A DNA stretch of 64,000 nucleotides from Tenacibaculum jejuense (GTDB lineage: Bacteria > Bacteroidota > Bacteroidia > Flavobacteriales > Flavobacteriaceae), in NCBI RefSeq assembly GCF_900198195.1, contig NZ_LT899436.1, positions 2,571,001 through 2,635,000 on the forward strand, read 5' to 3'. Below, piece after piece: positions 25,469-32,950 of this stretch. Positions within the stretch are counted from its first letter, which is position 1; the number at the start of each line of letters is the position of its first letter. The notes beneath the pieces were generated by a model. The model saw only the letters and a list, made by a program, of their open reading frames with translations. It had not been told where the DNA came from and did not search any database. Position numbers and translations under genes: made by a program.

Positions 25469-27013
25469 TTATTTTTTTATTAATTTATTAACTAATGCTT
25501 TTAATTCGTTAATTTCTTTTTGTTGATTCTTTATTCTTGCCTCTTGATTGTTAATTCTAACTTCCTGCTTCTTGATTCTTGATTCTTGCTTTTTCAACCT
25601 TTTAATCTCTTTCTCTTGCTGAATCGTATACAAAGTTAATTCTTCAATTTTCTGTAATAATCTAGCGTCCATTGCTCCTAAGTAGAATCCGTTTTGTTTT
25701 ACCTCCTCCGCAGAAGGAATATCTACTAAATGTCCATTCGTTTTGATATGATTTTCTACTTCTGCTAACGTAGGTAAATTATAGTCTTTTTTAAATACAA
25801 AATCTGCCCAATTGGCATACGTAGCAACTTTTACTTCTGTAGCTGCTATTTTTCCGTTTACACCTAATTTGAAGCCTTTGGGATTTATAGTTCCTATACC
25901 TACATTACCTTCTCCATTAAGTGTCATTACACTTATTTGTTCTCTTACATCAGAGCTATTTCCTGAGTGTACCCTAAAATCTAAATAATTAGTTTTAGCA
26001 CTACCTGTATGATTACTATAAATAGAATGATATCTGATATCCGAATCTCCTCTACCAAATCTTACTTGTTCTGAAACTCTTGAATGCGTTGGTGCATTTC
26101 TTAAATATGTTACACCAACTATATCTAATTTTTGAAATGGAGTAATTGTACCAACACCAATGTTACCGTTTTTTAAAATATTTAGAGGATTATTTGGTCC
26201 TCCATTATAACCTTCTAAAGAAAAACGCTCATCTCTTGCTGTTAACTGCCACCCTGTTTTAGCATTATTATATATCTTTCCTGTTTGAACACTTCTATTG
26301 AAACCAAGTCCAATCCAATCCTTTTGAGCCTGAAAACTCATACCATTGATACCATTCATTATTGTTAACTTATCATCTGATGATGAAGTTCCGATACCAA
26401 TGTTACCATTAGTAGATAAGTGCAAAATTTTAGTAAATTCGTCTATAGATCTTGGCGTAGCGTCATTACCCCATTTATAACCATAAAAAGTCAAATCACT
26501 TACTCCTCCTGTTTTCATGGAAACAACCATTCCCGAAGCCGCAGATGATCCAGTCCAAGATGGAACAAATTTACTTACATCTGTACTACTTACACTAGCA
26601 TTAAAAGAAATTACACCAGCGTTATTTATGGTTTCCCTTTCATTCAACTCTATATAATCACCTATTCTTAAACCATTATTAGCTCCTAAGCTACGTCCTA
26701 TATCTAACCTTCCTCTAGGGGAAGAAGTTCCAATACCAATCTTTCCATCTCTAGTCATTACAAAATGACTACTCGTTAAATTTCCGCCATAATTTAAACT
26801 AAATGCATGTCCATTCGATTGATCTATTCCCATTGAGTACCATGCATTTCCATTGTCGTGAAAAGTTAACCACGAATCACTATCATTTCTTTCTAACAAT
26901 AATGTTCTACCTGTTGGGTTTGTTAATTTTGTTTGTCCTGTTAAATAATCATTCTGTGCCTTTACAGCAACACTTAGTCCTAAAAGGACTATCAATGCAA
27001 TTTTTGTTTTCAT
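25469..27013 (-). CDS. secreted tail-fibre-like repeat protein, upstream copy
   Basis: 514 residues. The signal peptide (MKTKIALIVLLGLSVAVKAQ) is almost the same as in the next gene. Body: GKIGIGTSSPRGRLDIGRS, NGNIGIGTSSSDDKLTI, GNIGVGTITPFQKLDIVG and GNVGIGTINPKGFKLGVNG repeats spaced through 90-400, then the shared ANWADFVFKKDYNLPTLAEVENHI and LLQKIEELTLYTIQQEKEI coiled-coil tail. The middle sections differ from the paralogue, the ends do not: the pair arose by duplication, with later diversification of the exposed shaft or replacement. A promoter at 27051-27058 serves both genes. Export of a trimeric fibre is plausible; not shown. Confidence 0.82.
   Translation of the reverse strand: MKTKIALIVLLGLSVAVKAQNDYLTGQTKLTNPTGRTLLLERNDSDSWLTFHDNGNAWYSMGIDQSNGHAFSLNYGGNLTSSHFVMTRDGKIGIGTSSPRGRLDIGRSLGANNGLRIGDYIELNERETINNAGVISFNASVSSTDVSKFVPSWTGSSAASGMVVSMKTGGVSDLTFYGYKWGNDATPRSIDEFTKILHLSTNGNIGIGTSSSDDKLTIMNGINGMSFQAQKDWIGLGFNRSVQTGKIYNNAKTGWQLTARDERFSLEGYNGGPNNPLNILKNGNIGVGTITPFQKLDIVGVTYLRNAPTHSRVSEQVRFGRGDSDIRYHSIYSNHTGSAKTNYLDFRVHSGNSSDVREQISVMTLNGEGNVGIGTINPKGFKLGVNGKIAATEVKVATYANWADFVFKKDYNLPTLAEVENHIKTNGHLVDIPSAEEVKQNGFYLGAMDARLLQKIEELTLYTIQQEKEIKRLKKQESRIKKQEVRINNQEARIKNQQKEINELKALVNKLIKK
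25567..25673 (-). repeat. 107-bp near-identical block, copy 2
   Basis: Matches 24228-24334 with one mismatch at an offset of 1339 bases. A further block of about 40 identical bases lies on the other side of the variable section (GKIAATEV region). Confidence 0.9.
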
Positions 27014-27050
27014 ATTATTTTTAACTTAAATTTTATATTTTTCTAATGAA

Positions 27051-27058
27051 CAAAATTA
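27051..27058 (-). promoter_or_regulatory. -7 element TAATTTTG for the tail-fibre-like pair
   Basis: Exact TAnnTTTG on the minus strand, 37 bases upstream of the ATG at 27013. Confidence 0.5.
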
Positions 27059-27087
27059 TGTATAAACCTTTTAACCTAAAAGTACTT

Positions 27088-27648
27088 CTATAATAAGTTT
27101 TCTGCATTAAATAACTCTGGTTTTGCTCCTTTAACATCTTTATAAAAGCTTAAAAAATGAGCAAAGTCTGCTTCTTTATCATGCGTTGTGTAAAAAGGTT
27201 CAGCTACTTTAATTGTTTTATTTCCAAAATCAAAAGCAAACATTACAATAGGCACATTTGCTCCTTTTGCGATGTAATAGAATCCTGTTTTCCATTTCTT
27301 TGCTAGTTTTCTAGTTCCTTCAGGAGAAATACCTAATCGAAACTCTTCTTTTTCATTATAAATCTGAACTACTGAATCTACAAAATTACTACTCTTCGTT
27401 CGATCTACTGGAGTTCCCCCTAACTTTCTGTAAATAAAACCAAATGGAGGTTTAAATAACGAAGCTTTTCCAACAAAATCTATTGGTATTTGAATAACAT
27501 TCCTTGTTAAAATTGCTATGGGAAAATCCTTCCAACTTGTATGTGGTGCACCTATTAAAACATATTTTTTAATATCTCCACGAAAACTACCATCAATCTT
27601 CCAACCTAGAATTTTATGAAAAATAAATTTAGAAATTACATGTATCAT
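27088..27648 (-). CDS. PlsC-like lysophospholipid acyltransferase
   Basis: 186 residues. The catalytic HxxxxD motif appears as APHTSWKDFPIA, followed by FIYRKLGGTPVDR and the second family motif ISPEGTRKLAKKWKTGFYYIAKGANVPI, the usual order of 1-acyl-sn-glycerol-3-phosphate acyltransferases. It is shorter than typical PlsC and resembles the small Bacteroidota version that could act on glycerophospholipids or lysolipids. No signal peptide; probably associated with the inner membrane face through a hydrophobic N-terminus (IHVISKFIFHKILGW). Diverges from rmuC with a 46-base gap. Confidence 0.88.
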   Translation of the reverse strand: MIHVISKFIFHKILGWKIDGSFRGDIKKYVLIGAPHTSWKDFPIAILTRNVIQIPIDFVGKASLFKPPFGFIYRKLGGTPVDRTKSSNFVDSVVQIYNEKEEFRLGISPEGTRKLAKKWKTGFYYIAKGANVPIVMFAFDFGNKTIKVAEPFYTTHDKEADFAHFLSFYKDVKGAKPELFNAENLL

Positions 27649-27694
27649 TAATTGATTTTAAAACGGTAAATTTAAGGCTTAAATTTTTATGTAG

Positions 27695-29134
27695 ATGAGC
27701 GATCAGCTATTATACATTTTAACAACTGGCTTTGTTGGAGTTATCCTAGGTTTTTTAATAAGTTTTATCATTCAAAAAAGTAAAACTTCTGTACTTGAAA
27801 GAGATAATTCTAACTTACAAGAACGAAATTCAATGCTTTTAGAGGAAAAAACCATTACAGGAAATGAAATGGTAACTTTAAAAGAAGAATTAAAAACTGT
27901 TCGATCAGAAAAAGATACTTTAAAAGAAAGAAATCAATCTTTAACCGAATACAAATTTTCTTCAGAAAAAAACATAGAAGAATTAAAAAGTGAATTGAAG
28001 TTTTTACAAACAGAAAAAATAGGTTTACTTAAAATTAATACGCGTCAGGATGTTGATTTAAAAAACTTACAACATAAACTCACAGAACAAAAAGGTGAAA
28101 TAGAAGGATTACAAGAAAAATTCACTAAAGAATTCGAAAACTTAGCCAATAAAATTTTAGAAGAAAAATCGAATAAATTTACCGTTCAAAATAAAGAGAA
28201 TATTCAGAATATTTTAAATCCGCTAGAGAAAAAAATCAAAGATTTTGAAGATAAAGTAGATAAAACTCACAAAGAAAGTATTGATTACCATTCTGCTTTA
28301 CGTCAACAAATTCTTGGTTTAAGAGAATTAAACGCCCAAATGAGTAAAGAAACTTTAAACTTAACTAGAGCTTTAAAAGGTGATAGTAAAATTCAAGGAA
28401 ATTGGGGTGAATTAGTTTTAGAACGTGTTTTAGAAAAATCTGGTTTAGAAAAAGATAGAGAGTATTTTGTACAACAATCATTTACGAATGAAAAAGGGAA
28501 ACGTATTTTGCCTGATGTTGTAATTCATTTGCCAGATCATAAAAAAATGGTTATTGATAGTAAAGTATCACTAACTGCTTATGAAAAGTACGTTAATACC
28601 GATGATGAAACTGAAAAAGCAACACACTTAAAAGAACATTTAATTTCATTAAAAAGACACATAGAACAACTTTCTGCAAAGAAATATGAAGATATTTATA
28701 AAATAGAATCTCCAGATTTCGTGTTACTTTTCATTCCTATAGAACCTGCTTTTGCTGTGGCTTTAAATGAAGACAATACGTTATATAATAAAGCTTTTGA
28801 ACGTAATATTGTAATTGTAACTCCAACAACCTTATTGGCTACTTTACGAACAATAGATACGATGTGGAATAATGAAAAACAACAACGTAATGCTATAGAA
28901 ATTGCGCGTCAGGCTGGTGCTTTATATGATAAATTTGAAGGTCTTTTAAAAGATTTAATTAATATTGGTAAAAAAATAGACGCAACTAAAAGCGATTATA
29001 GCGCCGCCATGAATAAATTAGTTGAAGGTCGAGGAAACTTAATTACTAGCGTAGAAAAACTTAAGAAAATGGGAGCTAAAGCTAAAAAAACACTTCCTGA
29101 AAATATTATTGTGAGATCGAATGACAATAGCTAA
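27695..29134 (+). CDS. rmuC: RmuC family DNA recombination protein
   Basis: 479 residues. N-terminal membrane anchor (LLYILTTGFVGVILGFLISFII, about 4-25), a long coiled coil (about 30-160), and the C-terminal RmuC domain starting near residue 165, with KGDSKIQGNWGELVLERVLEKSGLEK, LPDVVIHLPDHKKMVIDSKVSL and PDFVLLFIPIEPAFAVAL; the D-x-K in VIDSKVS resembles a PD-(D/E)xK nuclease core. E. coli RmuC limits DNA inversion at repeats; in vivo mechanism unclear. It is the first gene of a same-strand run that includes the polyamine genes, 19 bases before DUF4178. Confidence 0.95.
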   Translation: MSDQLLYILTTGFVGVILGFLISFIIQKSKTSVLERDNSNLQERNSMLLEEKTITGNEMVTLKEELKTVRSEKDTLKERNQSLTEYKFSSEKNIEELKSELKFLQTEKIGLLKINTRQDVDLKNLQHKLTEQKGEIEGLQEKFTKEFENLANKILEEKSNKFTVQNKENIQNILNPLEKKIKDFEDKVDKTHKESIDYHSALRQQILGLRELNAQMSKETLNLTRALKGDSKIQGNWGELVLERVLEKSGLEKDREYFVQQSFTNEKGKRILPDVVIHLPDHKKMVIDSKVSLTAYEKYVNTDDETEKATHLKEHLISLKRHIEQLSAKKYEDIYKIESPDFVLLFIPIEPAFAVALNEDNTLYNKAFERNIVIVTPTTLLATLRTIDTMWNNEKQQRNAIEIARQAGALYDKFEGLLKDLINIGKKIDATKSDYSAAMNKLVEGRGNLITSVEKLKKMGAKAKKTLPENIIVRSNDNS

Positions 29135-29153
29135 TCAAAAAATTGAAATGTAA

Positions 29154-29855
29154 ATGCAAGAGTTAAAAAAAGGATATTTATTCAATTATAGAACTCAGAC
29201 GTGGAAAGTTACTGATATTTATAAAATAAAGTGGGATGACGGTTCTAATACTACAGAATATAAAGTAAAAGATAAAAACGGTATTATTAGATACTTAATG
29301 ATTGAATACGTTAGAAAAGAATCTCCTAAATATTCTTTTTGGGAAAAATTATATAATATAGATCATTTCCTTTCTCAAATTACACAAACTGAAACTGATT
29401 ACGTATCTATTAATAATGCTAAGTTTCCTAAGAAATTTAATTACAAAAACGTAGAATATAATTTTGATGAGCGTTGTGACGGAACCTGTTATTATGATTA
29501 CGAATCAGAAAGGGTAAATTCTTTGGATTATACAAATCTTAATGATAATCGCTTTTTTTCTATTCAATTATGGGATGATGAAATTGAGATTTGTACAGGA
29601 AAAACTATATCAAGAAGTGAAATTACTAATATTCAAGAAAGAAGAACTTTTATTGATGGTAGCTCCTTAGGAAGTTTCATTAGTAAATATTTTGTTGGGA
29701 TAATTTTTGGAGGCTTCATATTAATGACATTACTCCTAGGGAAATGTTCTAATAAGAATTCTTGGAACGATAGAAATTATAACGATTCTACAAAGGTTTA
29801 TAGAAATACAAACAATTATTATAGAGGTAGAAGCTCAAGAGGATTTGGTAAATAA
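29154..29855 (+). CDS. DUF4178-domain protein with a C-terminal membrane segment
   Basis: 233 residues. The N-terminal domain (about 1-155) fits DUF4178: KKGYLFNYRTQTWKVTDIYKIKWDDG, EYKVKDKNGIIRYLMIEY and DYTNLNDNRFFSIQLWDDEIEICTGK. A transmembrane stretch lies near 178-198 (FVGIIFGGFILMTLLLGK), followed by a charged Asn/Tyr/Arg-rich tail. No catalytic residues stand out. The domain is of unknown function; elsewhere it occurs beside DUF350 proteins and aminopropyltransferase-type genes. Here it is 7 bases before a DUF350 gene and in line with SpeE- and SpeD-like genes. I infer membrane localisation and a role in that unit. Confidence 0.8.
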   Translation: MQELKKGYLFNYRTQTWKVTDIYKIKWDDGSNTTEYKVKDKNGIIRYLMIEYVRKESPKYSFWEKLYNIDHFLSQITQTETDYVSINNAKFPKKFNYKNVEYNFDERCDGTCYYDYESERVNSLDYTNLNDNRFFSIQLWDDEIEICTGKTISRSEITNIQERRTFIDGSSLGSFISKYFVGIIFGGFILMTLLLGKCSNKNSWNDRNYNDSTKVYRNTNNYYRGRSSRGFGK

Positions 29856-29861
29856 AAAATT

Positions 29862-30761
29862 ATGGAAGAAAATACACTTATTTGGCTTACTAAAACCGTA
29901 ACGTACGTTACTTTATTTTATGCCTCATTTATAGTTGCTAAGCTGTTTTTTAAATTCAAAAACAGAAAAATAGATATTGAAAACGAATTAACCATAAAAG
30001 ATAATGTTGCCTTTGCTGTAACTGCTACAGGCTATTTTATAGCTACTTTAATCATTTTTGTTGGTGTTTTACATGGTGAATCTCACGGATTAATTAAAGA
30101 TGTTATTTTAATTTTATTCTATTCTTTTTTTGGAAATTTATTATTAATACTCTCTTCAATCATTAATGAAAAAATAGTTTTTGGTAAGAAATTTAGATTT
30201 TACAAAGAGATTATTAGAGACGAAAACTTAGGAACTGGATTTATGGAGGCTGCCAATTTTATTGGTGCTGGACTCATTGTTTATGGAGCTATTTCTGGTA
30301 GAAACATTAATTTCTTTCCAGATCAAAGAGAAATGGGACATTATTTATCTGATTTTTTAAGCTTATTATTCTTCTGGTTATTGGGGCAAGTTATTTTATA
30401 CATATTTTTAAAAGTATATCGCAAATTTGTGAAATACGATTTCGTTAAAGAAATTCAAAAAGACAATAATGCCGTAGGAATTGTATATGCAAGTATTTTT
30501 ATAGCTGTTTCTTTCTTATACTCATTTGCATCAAGAGGTGATATAGAATCATGGGAAGTTGCTTTAGAAGATATTGCGTATCATTTAGGCTTAGCTATCG
30601 TTTTATTACCATTATCTAGAATTTTTGTTGAAAAAATAATACTCCCTAAGAGTAATTTAACTGACGAAATTGTACATCAAGAAATTCCGAATAAAGGAGC
30701 TGCTTTAATCGAAGCTTTTGCTTATATCGGTAGTGCTGTAATTATAAGTTATTGTATGTAA
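29862..30761 (+). CDS. DUF350 multi-spanning membrane protein (two repeats)
   Basis: 299 residues, strongly hydrophobic with about eight membrane helices (LTKTVTYVTLFYASFIVAKLF, NVAFAVTATGYFIATLIIFVG, VILILFYSFFGNLLLILSSI, ANFIGAGLIVYGAIS, DFLSLLFFWLLGQVILYIFL and more). Two internal DUF350-like units can be seen, each with NVAFAVTATGYF/NNAVGIVYASIFIAV and NFIGAGLIVYG/AYIGSAVIISY at matching places. Function unknown; the family includes E. coli YjfL. The stop codon abuts the next ATG exactly (30759-30761 / 30762), so it is translationally coupled with the aminopropyltransferase gene. Confidence 0.82.
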   Translation: MEENTLIWLTKTVTYVTLFYASFIVAKLFFKFKNRKIDIENELTIKDNVAFAVTATGYFIATLIIFVGVLHGESHGLIKDVILILFYSFFGNLLLILSSIINEKIVFGKKFRFYKEIIRDENLGTGFMEAANFIGAGLIVYGAISGRNINFFPDQREMGHYLSDFLSLLFFWLLGQVILYIFLKVYRKFVKYDFVKEIQKDNNAVGIVYASIFIAVSFLYSFASRGDIESWEVALEDIAYHLGLAIVLLPLSRIFVEKIILPKSNLTDEIVHQEIPNKGAALIEAFAYIGSAVIISYCM

Positions 30762-32318
30762 ATGGCGCCCATTAAAGTTAAAAGAAGAATTTTATTTCTT
30801 GCCTTATTTGCAACAGGATTATCTGGTATAGTTGCAGAATATTGTTTTGCCACGTTATCTACTTATTTTATTGGAGATTCTGTTAAACAATGGTCTATTG
30901 TAATTTCTTTGATGCTATTTAGCATGGGATTAGGTAGCCGAATTACGAAATCTTTTGATGGAAATGTATTTAAACTTTTCATTTTTACTGAATTCGCTCT
31001 TTCGTTATTAGTGTCTTTTTCGGCAGTTACAACCTATTATCTAGCTACTCAATTAGAATATGTATCTATTTACATTTACTCAATGGCTATTTTAACAGGA
31101 ATGTTAATTGGTATGGAACTTCCCTTAGCAATGCGATTAAACAACGATTTCCAATCACTTAAACTAAACGTAGCTAATATTTTAGAAAAAGATTATTACG
31201 GAAGTCTAATTGGTGGATTATTTTTTGTTTTTGTTGGCCTTCCGTATTTAGGACTAACTCATACGCCTTTTATATTAGGTTTTATCAATCTTTTTGTTGC
31301 TATACTTCTTCTTGTCTTCTTTAAAAACAAATTGAATAAACAAGAGAAAAACATGCTATTCGCTTTTGCAGGATTATTGGTTACCATATTAATCACTGGA
31401 AATATTTTTGCTGGGAAGATCATTCTGCATGGAGAACAGAGTAAGTATAAAGATAAAATTGTTTTCCAAGAGCAATCTATTTATCAGAAGATTGTAGTTA
31501 CGAAATGGAAAAACGATTACTGGTTATATTTAAATGATAATTTACAGTTTTCTACTTTTGATGAACCTATGTATCATGAAGTTTTAGTGCATCCTGTAAT
31601 GCATATTTTAGATAAACCTAAGAACGTTCTGATTCTTGGTGGTGGTGATGGTTGTGCTGCTAGGGAATTATTAAAATATCCTTCTTTAGAACACATAACT
31701 CTAGTCGATTTAGATAAAAAACTGACCGATCTTTTTATTAATGAATCAGAATTAACAAACATTAATGAAAAGTCTCTAACCAATGAAAAAGTTCGCATTA
31801 TAAATCAAGATGGATTTAAATATGTTACGGATACTAAAGAGTTCTTCGATTTAATTCTTATCGACCTTCCTGATCCTAGAAATGTAGAATTAGCTCGTTT
31901 ATATTCTAAAGAATTTTATGAATTGTGTCGATTAAAATTAACTCCAAATGGTGGTTTAATTACTCAAGCTGGAAGTCCTTATTATACTCCTTATGCATAT
32001 AAATGTATAGAAAAAACAATGGAAAAAGCCAATTACAGTGTTTTAGCATTACATAACCAAGTACTTTCTATGGGAGAATGGGGTTGGATTTTAGGAACTA
32101 AAAATCAACTTTCTAAACAAGAAATGATAACTAAATTGAATCAATTAGATACGCAAATAATTGCAACAAAATGGTTAAATAAAGAAGCCATACAATTAAT
32201 TACTTCCTTCGGAAAAGACTTTTTTAAAAAGAAAAAATTAGATTCAATAGAAATCAATCAGATTAGTAATCCGGTGCTTTACGAATATTATAACAAAGGA
32301 AACTGGGACATTTATTAA
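30762..32318 (+). CDS. speE: polyamine aminopropyltransferase with N-terminal membrane domain (SpeE-like)
   Basis: 518 residues. About 210 N-terminal residues form a membrane domain of six to seven helices (RILFLALFATGLSGIVAEYCF, WSIVISLMLFSMGLG, etc). The C-terminal half is a class I methyltransferase-fold spermidine synthase: AdoMet-site GGGDG at residues 293-297, VDLDKK as the second acidic loop, QDGFKYV, and LIDLPDPRNVELARLY with D368 and D371 in the DxxD position that, in spermidine synthases, handles the acceptor amine. It should transfer aminopropyl groups from decarboxylated AdoMet to an amine; the acceptor is unknown. SpeD, the donor-making enzyme, starts 2 bases later. Confidence 0.9.
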   Translation: MAPIKVKRRILFLALFATGLSGIVAEYCFATLSTYFIGDSVKQWSIVISLMLFSMGLGSRITKSFDGNVFKLFIFTEFALSLLVSFSAVTTYYLATQLEYVSIYIYSMAILTGMLIGMELPLAMRLNNDFQSLKLNVANILEKDYYGSLIGGLFFVFVGLPYLGLTHTPFILGFINLFVAILLLVFFKNKLNKQEKNMLFAFAGLLVTILITGNIFAGKIILHGEQSKYKDKIVFQEQSIYQKIVVTKWKNDYWLYLNDNLQFSTFDEPMYHEVLVHPVMHILDKPKNVLILGGGDGCAARELLKYPSLEHITLVDLDKKLTDLFINESELTNINEKSLTNEKVRIINQDGFKYVTDTKEFFDLILIDLPDPRNVELARLYSKEFYELCRLKLTPNGGLITQAGSPYYTPYAYKCIEKTMEKANYSVLALHNQVLSMGEWGWILGTKNQLSKQEMITKLNQLDTQIIATKWLNKEAIQLITSFGKDFFKKKKLDSIEINQISNPVLYEYYNKGNWDIY

Positions 32319-32320
32319 TT

Positions 32321-32629
32321 ATGAAAAAAAATAACGAAAAATACATTGCTTTAAAGGCAGAAATGTTCCACTTTGACACTTGGTTATCTACCACTAATAC
32401 TGATCAATTAAAACACGAATTAGAAACGTTATTAATCGATTCTGGATTTAACATTGTCAACTTCATAGAACATAATTTTCCTATTAAAGGATACACAGCT
32501 GTTTGGTTATTGGCTGAAAGTCATTTAGCTATACATACTTTTCCAGATCAAGAGAAAACCTATTTACAAATTAGCAGTTGTAATGAGAATAAATTGGCAG
32601 TTCTTAAGCAAAAAATAAAAATAACTTAA
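32321..32629 (+). CDS. speD: S-adenosylmethionine decarboxylase proenzyme
   Basis: 102 residues, slightly short for the single-chain bacterial class. The self-processing site is intact: AESHLAIHTFP with cleavage between E66 and S67 (S67 becomes the pyruvoyl cofactor), the catalytic His at 72 and Cys at 87 (QISSCNE). The spacing S-x5-H-x15-C matches that of the Thermotoga-type enzyme as I know it. It decarboxylates AdoMet to give the aminopropyl donor. The following 321 bases hold no gene, so this is the end of the operon that begins at rmuC (or at DUF4178). The overlap-like 2-base gap with speE strongly suggests co-expression. Confidence 0.9.
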   Translation: MKKNNEKYIALKAEMFHFDTWLSTTNTDQLKHELETLLIDSGFNIVNFIEHNFPIKGYTAVWLLAESHLAIHTFPDQEKTYLQISSCNENKLAVLKQKIKIT

Positions 32630-32950
32630 CAATCAATTCACTCCATTACAATCTTATAAATCTACAACGGTATCGTAATACACAAAACTTAGTTTTTAAG
32701 GTTAAAAATTTCATTTTCTATAACTAATACAGAACGAAATCGATTTATTTATCAACACGAAATCGATTTAGTACTCTACTTATTTTTTTTGATTGATTAT
32801 TTCACAATAAATTCGCTGAAAAATGGTTAACCTTCATTTTTTTAACATTTAAAAAACCATATCTATAACGTAAGTTTTTCGTAATGTTTTTTAAAATTTT
32901 AGTGCTCCATTTTAACCTTTTTCAAATAAACCTAAAATAACACAAACACA
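32630..32950 (+). promoter_or_regulatory. 321-bp regulatory region before the alpha-amylase
   Basis: No ORF or clear terminator seen. It holds two copies of ACGAAATCGATTTA and an A/T-rich stretch before the amylase ATG. I could not identify a clean -7 element. Confidence 0.4.
32734..32770 (+). promoter_or_regulatory. twin AAATCGATTT palindromes, putative operator pair
   Basis: ACGAAATCGATTTA occurs at 32734-32747 and again at 32757-32770, 23 bases apart. Each contains the perfect palindrome AAATCGATTT with the central CG typical of LacI-family sites. A repressor of starch use is the natural guess. Confidence 0.5.

Noticed and set aside
24136..27013. Prophage remnant suggested by tail-fibre-like repeats
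   Set aside because: Both proteins have export signals, and no capsid, terminase, integrase or attachment site is nearby. They look like host surface proteins.
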